DNA of 64,000 nucleotides from Nectonema munidae (lineage: Eukaryota; Nematomorpha; Nectonematoida; Nectonematidae): positions 1,054,001-1,118,000 of the forward strand of contig JAUIRK010001052.1 of assembly GCA_030549495.1 (NCBI GenBank), read 5' to 3'. The notes beneath the pieces were generated by a model. The model saw nothing but the letters and a program-made list of their open reading frames with translations, had not been told where the DNA came from and did no database searches. A program made the position numbers and the translations under genes. The number at the start of each line of letters is the position of its first letter. The first letter of the stretch is position 1. Positions 38,188 to 51,000 of the stretch are shown in pieces.

Positions 38188-38624
38188 CACTGGCGGATTT
38201 AAAGGGGAGTGGAACCGGCGTACGCCCACTCCCCCTAAAATTGCATTGCCAATTGCTTGAAAATTTTTCTTGATCTAATTCTTTTCGTAGAACTCAAATA
38301 TTATGATGGCTTCTGCAACTCGTTTTTTAGATTCAATCTTTCTCTAAAGTGAGAAGCCCTAAAAAGTTTTTTATGTTTCAATCGTAGTTAAGTGTGAAAC
38401 TTATTAATTTTATATTATCCAATTTTTTTTTGTAAATATATTATTTAAACACTTCAAGGTTTACCACATCAATTCACTTTGCAGTTCAATGAATGAGGAT
38501 CGTTTTAATGCTCTCATTCTTCTTTTTTAAAAATTTTGATAAAGCTTAAATTTATATGCTTGAAATTTGAGTTCTAGTTTAGTAAAATCCGCCCTTCCTA
38601 ATGCCAATTTCTAGATCCGCCCCT
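38188..38624. mobile_element. GGCGGAT-ended MITE, about 437 bp
   Basis: The left end CACTGGCGGATTTAAAGGGG and the right end (read inward) CAGGGGCGGATCTAGAAATT, with a further GGGCGGATTTTAC 30 bp inside, form imperfect inverted termini. No ORF. Same end type as 32279-35645. Confidence 0.6.
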
Positions 38625-38639
38625 GATTTATATATTATT

Positions 38640-39285
38640 AACAAATTAACCTATGCCAGTGTCAAAACATAGAAGAGTGTGTGGAGAGTATAATTAAGGG
38701 AATGAAGAGGATTATTTTTAGAAACATCATCAAATATATACTTAATATCTTCTAACGGTTCAATAATATTTTTACTTTTGTTAATAACATTGTTAACATG
38801 TTTTTTAATAAACGTGCAAGGATAATCATTTTTTAAGAAATTTTTGTGTACAGTATCAATTTCTTTTTTTACATTCTGCTCATTACAAATTGTGATTGCT
38901 CTTTTAATTTCGTTTGTAATCAAAAAAGATTTTATTTTCAATGCATAGCATGAAGAAAATTTAATTCAAAGATTTTTATTAGTCTTTTTTCCTAAAAACA
39001 GACGTTTTAATTTTGTTGTCAATATTAATTTGGAGTAAAACATCAAGGAATGAAATCCATTTGTTGTGGTCAAGTTCATATGTATCCAATTTAAAGAGTT
39101 AATGTATTGTAGAAATTCATCCAAATGGCCTTTAAATCTTGCTGAAGATCGGAAACTATTCTTAAATGTATGGTTATACTTTAAAGTTTTATAATTTCTC
39201 TGTAGGGATACAATAAACAGGACCATTAGAAGTGTATGTTCTTCATTTATTTCTTTTGCATCGCCTCTTATCATATTTCTAATTT
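38640..39285 (-). mobile_element. Penelope-like retroelement fragment
   Basis: Minus-strand blocks SLNWIHMNLTTTNGFHSLMF, then IKRAITICNEQNVKKEIDTV and HKNFLKNDYPCTFIKKHVNN resemble the C-terminal RT region of Penelope-like elements (EI..I...L..N.YP..FI...I). Partial and old. No GIY-YIG domain visible. Confidence 0.6.
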
Positions 39286-40334
39286 ATAAAAAAACAAATA
39301 ATAAAATTTTCTACAGTGAGCTTAGAGATCTTTGAAAAAACGTTTCTTCTTGTAATTTGTGTGATCTGCTTTGTAATTATATATTTTTTCTGACTGTTAT
39401 GTTGTTTAAATTGTGTTAAAAATGTCCAATTATCTTCTTTGTCTTGAAAGTTACGTTTAGGCTATTTTACAATGTGTTTGCATTGCACTTATGTATATTA
39501 TTTACATGAATAATGTTATACTAATATGTTTTTGTTTGCTCTATTTTTTTCTTGGCTACGGGCTTGCATATAACTCTATTCTATGTAATTTCTCCATATT
39601 CTATGTTCTTTTCAATGATTTATAATTTTTTTCATTAAATTAAAAATATATATAACAATTATTTCTTCAAAAATAAAATGGCATCAGTTTTAAAATTAAT
39701 TTCCAAATTTCCCCGTAAAACTAATTCTAGGAATATTATAAGATTTATCTGTATTAAATTGGCTAATTATTTTCAATCTGATTTAAATATTTCATACTAT
39801 TATTCCAAATATTAATTTTAATTATTAAAATTTAAATAATTCAGCCTACTAATAACCCTGCAAGAATCATAAACCTCTCATGCTAAAATGTGTGTTAATA
39901 GCAATATTTCTACCTTTAAGTTAGAACAATAAAAATATGATTTATCTAACATCCTATTTTTACTTGTAAAAATGCACGTTTTATCCAGGTCGACGGCAGA
40001 TAAAATTATCTAAAAATAATTTCTCATCTGATTTAGGCTCAGGTAGTCCTTCTTAGAGACGGTTCTCACTAAATATTTAAAAATATGACGGATTCGACGC
40101 CTCTCAGTGGAATCCGAACCTTCTTAGGCGGGGTAAAATTGAGGGCTAAAACTTTTTAAATTATTTTATAGTTATAAAGTTTTAATTCTCTTTTCATATA
40201 AGTTTAATTTTACATAGTTATTGTATATTATATCAAATATTTTTTATATTCCCAATGATTTATCAATTTAACTAAATTTGGAAAGAGATACAGCTGGGGA
40301 AGGGGGCTAGAGCCCCCTTATCCTCTGGGCACAC

Positions 40335-40860
40335 ATGAGATACTATCACTCAACATCTACACACTGAAATCGCAGTCCTACTCTTAAACATCCACATCAA
40401 CATGGATACTTATAATATCAGACCTAAAGCAGCCGATACCTCACACCCTCTAAACCTATGCTTTGCCTCGCAATCACACAGACACTTTAGGAACACAATC
40501 TTTACTCACAATAAAACTATATCTTACCATAAACAAAACCATCCACACACAAACTGTCACCAATTACGTAAAAATTTTATAACCAAACAAGATTATCATC
40601 AACCAACACTTTCCACATATTAGTATATACTGAGCCTAACTTGATATTCAAACACGCCCATTTCTCTCACAACCTAGGCAATAAATATAAAAATAGGCAC
40701 AACTGGGCAAATAATTCCCCATTTCTATATCAATATTTACACAAAATCAGTTCATCACAACACTAGCCCCTCCTGACCTTTGTGAAACACACACTCTTAC
40801 AATACCTCACACCCATTCAAATATCCATGCCTACACACTCATCTTACACCAATCCACGTA
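40335..40860 (+). mobile_element. LINE 3'-terminal coding fragment (copy B)
   Basis: Plus-strand reading HLHTEIAVLLLNIHINMDTY then NIRPKAADTSHPLNLCFASQ is alignable to copy A at 22900-23470 (LPTETLVLPLNTQIQIYTPN). The + strand is strikingly A/C-rich and G-poor for 500 bp. The first part is open for about 90 codons. Later parts contain stops. Confidence 0.6.
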
Positions 40861-41415
40861 TTGTGGAACCCTATTGTAGTTAGTAGTCTGCTAGCAAGTT
40901 GGAGAGAGCGTCTCGCCTTCAAGAGCACAGCCACCAACAGACAGACGACCAAAATGGCAGTTTGTATGAAAACAAAAAACAACCTAAAGTCTGATGACTT
41001 TTGTCACATAAACATGGCTTTTCTGACCGTAAAAGGGGGTGAATCTCTTTATTCAAGGCATTGGTGCGTTATTACCTTTTTTTTTTATATCAAAGAGGCC
41101 ATTTTTATTATGCCTTGTTCTAAGAAAGACTAGTAAGTTTAGATATATATGATCCTTTATTTTATATTTTTAAAATATTGGGTGAGTATACTTGCAAAAA
41201 AATATTTATTTTACCACGCCTCTAAAGTTTAAACCTACTCGTGTTAAATTGTAATTATATGGCGGGTATAATTTTTGCAATTTGTTTAGGGATAATGTAG
41301 TGAATCTTTTCATGTTAATACATAACATGTACTTGATTTAATTGGTTTTAAAGCTATTACTTTGCATTTTTCTATTATATTTGTTAATTTAATTATTCAT
41401 TGTTTATATCCCTAG

Positions 41416-42040
41416 AAATAAATTTTGTGAGGACTTTTCTGTCTAGTTCATACATCCTAGAAGAAGAATGGAATAAAAGACTAAAAAGCGATCTTTTAAA
41501 GAATATTTTGATCGGTTAGTCTTTTTAGATTCTAATAAAAATATTAAAACTATTTTTAATACACCCTAACCCTAACCGATTTTATTTTTTTTCATTGCTC
41601 AAATATGGAAACCATACATTTGTTGCCCAGTTGACATTTGCCATTTGCTTAGTTCATATAATTGGAAAAGGGACAATTGTAGAGGTATAAAAATTTCCTT
41701 CTGTATTTTCAAATGAGTTAATATATAAGATGTTTATTTTGTAAGGCTTGTTTTTTATTTAGTTTTTATATAGTTATTTGGCTATAGAGCGTACTAAGAC
41801 ACTTCTAGAGTGACACTTTGTCTATGAACCGGCTCAACCTAGAATTCTCTTTCCTAATATTTACAAAAGACATGATATATAATCTTCACTTTGTTATAGT
41901 ATAGTATATTTAACGATAAGGTTTTTCGTTACGCATACAGTTGTTTCACTACTAGAACATCTAAATTTGAAAAAGATTTATGACCATCGGTTTCAAAAAC
42001 TGGTTGAAAGCTTACAAGGAGGGATAAATGCTTGCGATGA
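41416..42040 (+). CDS. mRpS27: mS27: first two recognisable exons
   Basis: Exon 41416-41514 (acceptor CCTAG, donor GTTAGT) and exon 41956-42040 (acceptor ACTAG) join in phase (G/AA) to give NILIEHLNLKKIYDHRFQK. The upstream frame has no ATG, so a mitochondrial-targeting first exon lies further 5'. One candidate ends at 41132 before GTAAGT and would add a hydrophobic/basic run (RPFLLCLVLRKT) in the right phase, but has no ATG in that frame. The visible donor of exon 2 (GATGA/GTAGTG) leaves phase 2, whereas the homologous next exon at 45125 needs phase 0. Confidence 0.7.
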
Positions 42041-45000
42041 GTAGTGACCACTGTTTCTTCATGCCCTAATGGGAAATGAGGTATAACTTGTTCTAATATT
42101 AGATCCTGTTATCAGTCTAATTTCCTCAAAACCGTTCATAAATTTTTGAAATAATTTAAACTTTTCTGAAAGTATATATATATTTTTTATATGAGATGCC
42201 TTATCGCATTCATAATGTTCAAACTATTGTAAATTTGATGAATTTATCATGCTTACGATAGCTATAATCCTGCTTTCAGAGAAATGCACGAGTTTATGAA
42301 AAGCTACAAATATCTAATTATTTGTGAAGAATATGTTATAGCCGAACGCGTCATTAAAGTGATTAGAGATGAAAAAAGAATCTTTAATGCACTCAAATCT
42401 AATAGATGAGTGTAAAAATGATAGCAGTCAAAGTTTGATTTCTCTTTGACTCAATCATATATGAATCATTTTGTTATTTTTTGTGCTAGAAGGTAGTGAT
42501 GCCATCACAATTACAAACAAGATAATTTAGCTTGATAAAATCCCTGCAGTTATCCACAGCTATAGGGGGATTTGGAGCTGACAGTGCAAATATAATGTCA
42601 GGTAATAATGGTGGTGTGTTCATTGGATAAAATTTTTTTTATATATATTTTGAAAATTATATAAAAAAAAAGTTCACCTCCCTCAATTTTGGGGATGTGT
42701 GCCCTTGATATATATGTATATTGCATATATTAATCTATTTTTTTGTTTTCCTATATTAGTTATAATTTATTTCTCTAGATGAATATGCTGTTCAAATATT
42801 TCAAGCTTTCAAAACTTATAAAATATTATCTGGGGTGGATTTGGATATCGTAAGCATGCTTTATTATGTTACCTTGAGCAGTGACTATTCTGTTATATGC
42901 TGTGCTTCATATTAAGATTAAGAATACCGGTTTTTCGTAATGAAGGGGTTTTTATCTTGAAAAATATGTAAAGAGTTTCATTGTTTATATTATACGATAT
43001 TTCTAAATGACCCCCAAAAAATCATCCTATATAATTATCCTAAGTAATGTCAATTCTGCACAACGGCCCCTAAAGATCACAATGCTCGTAGGTCTTTTAT
43101 GGAAAAGATGCAAATATTTTCAGACCACAAATTACATACACACACCCACATATATATTAGTGGTCTGACAAACGCAAGATTTATATTTCTTTCATGTCTT
43201 TTTATTCATGCGCTCGACTTTTTACAAACTTACTTTCATAGAACTTCTTTTTAGAATTCTTAATCAAATAATAGTAAAATATCTAAATGCGCATAGCTTT
43301 CGCTTTTTTCAACGAATATTGACCTGTGATATATCAAATTGTTATTAATTTTATACAATCTCCTTTCGTCTTCTTCCACAATAAAAAAGGCTCGCTTTGG
43401 TAAACATTCTTCATTCAACCCTAAGTTGGTATATATGTTCTTTAAGACATCTATTTTGAGTTTGCAAATTTTCAGAACCATATCTATACGGGAACCTGCA
43501 ATTTTTGATACAAAATTTTGAAATTGTTTTGTTCAAATTTCTAATCTGACTTGATATTTCGTTGAACCAACTGACACTTTCATAGGAGCCCTCGTCGAAA
43601 TTTTTCACTGACCTTTAAAAATGGGCTTTCTTGCGAGAACAGGATGAAAAGATTTACCCTATATTATGTCTATAGAGCAAGGGCGCAACCACAATTTCTA
43701 ATATTCGGTTTCATCAATTTATTGCATGCGACTTATGATCCACTTCTTTTGAGTTGCGCGAGCGAACAAAAAGAAAAAGTTTTAATTTCTCAAAATATAT
43801 TTTCCAAAATGACGACATTAAGTTCTTGATGATAACAAAATCTCTAAAAACTAATTTCGACTCCTCTAACGTCGATTCAATACTGACACAAATTAATGGA
43901 TATATAATACCACATAGAAATTTAAACTTTCATATTTAATAGCACTCAAAGAGATTATTTGAGTGTGATAAACCTTATTAAAAAACACAATTTTTACACA
44001 AATGTCTCCCCATTTATTTATATCGAAATCAAACTCTAGAATGTCGACTCTGCAATCTACTCATAGATATGAGGACCTTCAATACCAATATCTCAAGCTC
44101 ATCAAGAACAAAACTTACAAGTGAATAGTTCAAAATAAAGCGAATCTAACTAGAATTCTTCCTAAAACATGACAAAATTATACTAATGAAAAACCGATCG
44201 AGGTTGAAATTATTCAATTAATTTTTATTATAATTAATTCAAATTAAGATTGAGTGGTCGAATTGTTTTGCTCTGTAAAAATGTCTAGTTTATGAAATCC
44301 ATTTTACTTTCAATGGAAAATTGCATCAATAGATCGCTTTATAATGAAAATAAATCGGTTTTGGACAAAAAGCTTAGTTTTTTATCAAAAGAAAGAAAAA
44401 TACAGTTCATTATTAACCTAAAACTGGTGAAATATAATATTTAACGTCACGCTGAAGAAGCAAGAAATAAAATAATTTAAAAGTAAAGTCAAACCATATT
44501 GAGAAAACGATTTCTCAAAAAATTTAAAGTGACTTTTACAGGTCTATTTGTTTAAAAAAATTTCCTTAAACGTTCACATGAAATGTTCAATTTACTCAAG
44601 TTATTTGTTTTAAAACAGAATTTCTTTGATATTAATGTTTGACCCGAAATCGAACGCTATTTTCTTATTCTTCCTGATATCCGTACAAGTCTTGAGAATA
44701 TTTCGGGATATAGGGTCATTAGGTCTAGTCACTCTCCCTTACACACATAAACAATGTACACATAATAATAAAAATTGTATGAAAAATAAGCCAACTTTTT
44801 GTTCTATGAACATAAAATTTGTTAGGTGGTTGCCATTAATTTTACTTATAAATATTATATCGAATCATGCAGATTTTATTTTTTATTGATACAAACATAT
44901 ATTATTATAAATTACACTGAATATATTTTATAACAAGCATATTTTTATCTACCGAAAATATCCATTAGTCTTCTTTCACATCATCATCAACTCAACTAAT

Positions 45001-48000
45001 TTTTTTTATTTTTTTCTTTTTAGTAAAAATATTTATTTAATAGAGAATTTTTTATTAATTCAAACGTGTTTGACTTATATTTCTCATTCCTAAATTTTGA
45101 CTTTATCTTTTAATATTTTTTTAGTTCTGTAATTGTTGTACTCTGGTAGAAAATGCTGACTATATCGTAGAGTTTTATCCCAGGTAAGTGATTTATTATT
45201 ATGTGAGATTTTCTAGGTTTATTTTAATAAATCAAAATTTGTTTAATACAATGATACTATATATAACTATAATGCTTGAATTTAAAAGTCAAATGGAAGG
45301 GGATTAAAATTCAAATCTAATCTGAAAACATTTTCATAAAACCTCTATTGGAAACTTTATACTAACTAATAAATGAAAGGATTTTTTGAAATATTTTTCC
45401 TTTTTGAAGTCGATGTTCAGTTTCATACCTAAATATAAATAATCTTTTTCTTGCACTAACACTTCGTAATATACGAAAATTGGAAAATTTATGCTTATTC
45501 GATTTAAAAATTCATAACGATTTATAACAGATTTAGAGCTGGAAAGACATGTCATGACATTGTGGAGTCAACTCACTATGCTACCGCGCGTCTCTTCCAT
45601 AACCTAAATTTGCATGACAAACTCATCGATCTCATCAATAACAGAGTAAGTTTTCTTTAAATCACTTACTTTACATTTTGCAGCTTGTGGGCGTTTTTGG
45701 TTAAAGACTGAATTTATAATTAGTATGCCAAAAGGGGATTTCAAATGCACATAAATTTAAGGGTGAGCTGAAAAATATTTTATCAAAATCATTCGAATGA
45801 TGAATTCTTTTTGCTTTATTTCAGTTAATTATAAATTCTTAGCTTTACTTCTAATATAAATCTTAAAGCTATAAAGAGTTTATGCTCGTCCTAACTTGTA
45901 AAAAATTTTAAATTGTAAAATTTTATTAAAAGAAATGATTTTTGAATAATTAAGACGGATATTTTTTTTTATGAAATTGCTTTGCCTATCTTAGATTGTG
46001 CATAAGGTTCGTTAGATACTGAGTTTCGATAACTCAAGGTCTTGGGTTCGATCCCGCATCAAGCTTAATTTCCTTATAGTTCGATACAAGCGGCGCAATT
46101 GCTCTCGATGAAAACACCCCACGATACCTTTACCTTTACTTTACATTGTTCAAAATCAAGGAATAAATAAAATCAAAATTTTCCAAAATAGTGTGTTTTG
46201 ACATAAATAATATTTTTCAAATTTCGAATACTAATAAGATTTATTTAGTATCTAATCTGAAAAACTTTTTACAATTGTTAATAATTTTAGAAAATAATTT
46301 TAATCAAGGATATTTTGGTTATGATAATATTTTTTAAAAATGTTTTCTTCTTTATTATTATAATTAAATCGACAGAATCTTTTATTATTTCAATTTAATT
46401 TACCTTATGTATCAATTCCCAATACATTTCTGTATGTTCTTATTGATTTGTTTGTTTATTTCTAAAATAAAGATACTTCTAATATTATATTAGATAGGAA
46501 TTGACAATATTTCACGGTTAGATATCAAATTCACGTTTAAGATTACTTTATCAAAATATTTTTTCTCTTTAAAATTCTTTTGACGATTTGTTTTATGAAT
46601 ATTTTTATAAATTGATTTTGACATGAAAGCTATTGTTTCTTTTTTAGAGTGAAATTGGGTTATTTCCTAACAACCACATTTGCAATATCATAATGGATCA
46701 CTTCATTAAAGAAAAGGAGTTCCGCAGTAAAATTTACTATTTTAAAAACTTCTTAAAATGTGAAAATACCCCTTGGTACCTTTACCTTTTGGGGACGTGT
46801 GTAAGGTTGGCTAGATACTGGGTTTCGATAACTCAAGGTCTTGGGTTCGATCCCACATCAAGCCCACTTTCTTCATAGTTCGATACAAGCGGCGCAGTTG
46901 TGCCTTTTCGATGAAAATACTCCACGGTACCTTTAAAATTTGATTATAATTTTAACTCAATTTGTATCCCTTAAGAGTCTATCTTGTCATATTATATACT
47001 TATTGACTATTCGGTTACTTGATAATGCTAAAATATTCAAGTGCAATGAAATTTAATGTTATTCATAAGTTGTTAATGTATTCAAATAGCTTTTTAAAGT
47101 GAATTTCTTTATTTACAAAATATTTCTATGCTCTATTAATGATAAAGTATATACATAAGATATTAAAGAAATGATTTGAGGTCGCGTGTTAAAAGTTTAG
47201 AAACTTCGATGCTCCATGTCCGCACAGTTTGCTTACAAATATTTGGCCTAACGAATAATTTAAGGACGGGGTTGGACCTAAAATTATCAAATTATGATTG
47301 GTTAATTTGAGTTAATTTAATTCACTGTATTTTTGGGGTTACAAGTTGATATTTTTTTCATTTAATTGCTAGGATCGACTTTTCTTCTACTGACTTATCA
47401 AAATTCGACACTGCTGATACATAATAATCTGAGTCAAAAATCAATGTTCACATATATGCAAATGAGCATTGAAAAAGGGGTTGATCTAAACAAAGGGTCT
47501 CAAATACGCGACCTAAACGCCGCATACCACCCTCTAAACAATTTTCTTTGCCTTTTTTCTTTATTCTAGAAAATATCAATCGCTCTATTTTAAGACATCA
47601 CTTACGTCTGGCATCGATGCAAGCGCTCCCTTACCTCAAATCAAATAAATTGTTGCCACTTCAGCGTGGCTCAAGTCCTCTGAGCGAGAGGAATTGACTG
47701 TTGCAAATTCAAAGTTCTTTCTAACTAATTGTACTTGTAGTTGCATTGTAGCCTAATTCTTGTTTAATCAATTTCTATTTCGGACTCCATTTTCATTTCT
47801 TTTTAGTTAGATTAACCCATTTACGGCCAATGTTCCTATTTTGGAACATAAGTAATTTCATCTTCGTCTGCTTTTTTCAATGACTTTGAATATAAATCGT
47901 CTGTGTTTTTTATAGATATCGTCTGCTTTGCTTGGCCTTAAATGGGTTAAGTAGGATGCCATTTAAAATCACTCTGTGATATAAATCGTTTGTGAAAAAA

Positions 48001-51000
48001 CAAAAAATATTTGATTGGGCATTCTAAGAGCGTTTAGAAGATAGCTACTTTATGATGCAGAGTTTAGCACGTGTAAATGGAATATCATAGGTTGAGTGTT
48101 TCATTTGTTGGAAGACAATTGCCGTTCCCAAAGAGTGTAATATCAATCTGCACTACAATTCATAGAATGAAGACTGATAATTTTAAAGACAAATAAGACA
48201 TGATAAACTTTTTTAACTGAAATCATCGCTACCACAAAAGGCATGCTTTCAACAAAGTGCGCAAATCATCAGATGTTGCCAAAAACAGCTCTGTAGTCAG
48301 TCAAATGATCGCAAAGACATCTCACCCATTTACTTGTGGCAAATTCATGAACGAGAATGTTGCCCAAATTCTCTATTTAGAAAAAGTAAAAATCTTTTTT
48401 TAATTACTCTTTCTGCTAACACATTTGTTTGGAAAATTTCAGAAATGTCAATTAGTTTGAAGAAGCAGCTAATTTTATTATCACTAAATGTTGAAACATA
48501 TTCCTGGCACTTAGTGAGAGTAATGGTATATGTTAAAGGGATTTTGCTAATTTTTTATTCATGACATTAACATATACATTATTCGCATAACATATATCAT
48601 TTATTCGCAATAAAAGACAGATCAACAGGATGTTATATTTTAATACGTTGGAAAGTTTTAGTAAGTCGTAGAAACTTGTGTCTTAAACAACTAATGGTGT
48701 CCTTGCTATGAGTTTTAAAAATTCTGGCGTTATTGGTTTTGTGAAGGCAAATCAACTTGAACTTGGCTGGGAACTATTATACCTGTTCATTGCCTGATTC
48801 ATAACGAGGACCTCTTTTGAATAACAGTTAAGCTACAAAATGCCATGGATGTCTTGGTCAAATGGTAATACAGAGTTTAAATCATCCCCAATGTATGCCT
48901 CCCTTCTTCAAATGAATATATCATGTGGAAAGCTGCTTTATCACTCCGAGGCACTGTGGCTAAGTCGGCTAAAGTTTTGAAGAAATTCTTTGCGCTTAGA
49001 GAAGAAATATGTGTTCATGCCTATAAAGCAAACAGATGTTCTAGAAATGCTTGACATCATGAAACACCTGAATACACACAATTTGAAATTCCAAGTTGAG
49101 TTATACATGATTATTGAGATAAGTGACAAAATGACTGCTTTGGAAAGGAGACTCAGTCTGTGGGAAAATCAATTATTACCGAAAATTTGACACTCTGCCA
49201 TCTCCATAAACGTTGAATTCAGGGGACTGTGAAGCAACACTTGAGTATGTTGAATTTACTAACAAAATGCAGAGAGAATTTGAAAGACGATTCAAAGTGT
49301 TTGAAAGAAATCAAGCCATAGCTTCATATCTGTTTGAAATATTTTGTGATATTAAACTTTCTTCCTCTATTTAAACTGAACTTATTGACATTATTGTTTT
49401 TAAACATTCAAGCCCTTCAGGGTTATACCTATATTGAGGCTGGGAAATACCCAAACACATGTTTGGCAAATATTTGTGAGACGTTTTTTTTCAATCTCAA
49501 AAATGAACAAAATTTACATGCGTTCGTGGCTGATATTTCCTAAGATTGGCATCAACCATAAAAAATTTCCTAACTGGTAAGCGGTGTGAGAAAAGTAACG
49601 AGTAGTTATGAGTAGAGTACATTACTCACCTGTCAACTCGAAGTAACCTTGGCTTCTCAGCAACTTTTTGGTTTTCGTGATTCCTTAAAAAGCAAATTTT
49701 TGCTTTTTCAATGTCCTATTTACATTTGTTAATTCAATTATTTAGTGAAAATTCCTCTTTGCATGAAAGTATATGTTTTTATTTCAATTTGAAAATTCAA
49801 ATTATCCTAGTCCATTTTATACCAGATATACCTGTCAATCTTACCTTCCTTCCTTTATATAAAGAATTCACCTATCACATATATATATATTATATAGATT
49901 TAGATAGATTTTTTTGCCCAACATACTTATTTTTTCTCCATGAGGGTTAAATTTATTTTAACGTTCATTATTTTTATATATTTTATTGCTTATGTTAAGA
50001 TTGTGCTTATTTTGACTTGATTTTGATGGCATCAATCTGAAAGCCTAAAATAGTATTTTTAGGACCTTAAACGTATCTTTGTGAACTCTTTAAAAACCAT
50101 CTCATTTTCTTCAAAAAGAACCCTAGCTCAAAAAAGCTTCCAGGTGATGTAAACGTTAAAAAAAGAGCATCGGCTCTCTAAGAACGCTGAACGGTAGTAT
50201 GAGATGTCTCAAATTAAAAAGGAACATAAAGCTGGTATTTTAAATTTACGTATACACTTACGATCAATTATATTTAGTGATCGTAATTTTCGAGAATTAA
50301 TAATTATAAAAAGTAGGTCGCATAAATTTGCACGTTAATGCTGGATTTACATATTCAAAAATTTTTATTTTAATGATCAATACGTTCCAACACCTTTTTT
50401 TGATAGCTTTGATAATTATATTTCTAACTGTTTAGAGCGTCGTTTCTTAACCTTTTTACCCAAACTAAATTTGTGAAGGAAACTTGCACAAAAAATATAT
50501 TATTTAATTTTTTATCAAAATGTTGGCAATTGAAGAAGACAATTATATGAATGAAAAAATGTAATAAAAATTTATTTGAATTTTATACTTCAAACATTTT
50601 TTCTAAACGCTCAAAAAATGGTCAATGTTATGGTTGAATGAATTCAGTTACTAAAACAGGAGAATTTTGTCTATTTTTATATGAAGACTCAAAAAAATTA
50701 TACATATTATTAATATGGTAATATGTATCAAAAACGGTATACGTATGGCTCAACCGGATTATTGTTATCTTTCGGTATTTTCCTGTGAAATTATAAATAT
50801 CTCTCCATATAAACAAGGTGAGGAAGTGGATCACCGATTAAAATTGTTACTTTCATTGCTTGTGGCGCATTTTTCTCACGTTTTCAGTTACTCGTTATGT
50901 ACAATACACTTTTTCAGATATACTTTATTTGTATATCCCATTCTCATCGAGTACTATTATTTCATTTTTATTTCCTATATCTCCTTTTTTATGATTTTAT

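Noticed and set aside
40861-41133. Frame beginning MWNPIVVSSLL as a host exon or mS27 leader
   Set aside because: Reads as the tail of the adjacent LINE/repeat. Its internal ATG peptide is not a targeting sequence, and the phase-compatible frame has no ATG.
41565-41579. CCCTAACCCTAACC, telomere-like
   Set aside because: Only about two units. Too short to be an interstitial telomere array.
42549-42601. Possible exon LSTAIGGFGADSANIMS with a GTAATAAT donor
   Set aside because: Its donor is the start of the dispersed repeat that also occurs at 825, so splice-site likeness is a property of the repeat.
46020-46060. A tRNA gene (A box plus GGTTCGATCCC)
   Set aside because: No cloverleaf can be closed, and the unit is repeated with a SINE body and tail.
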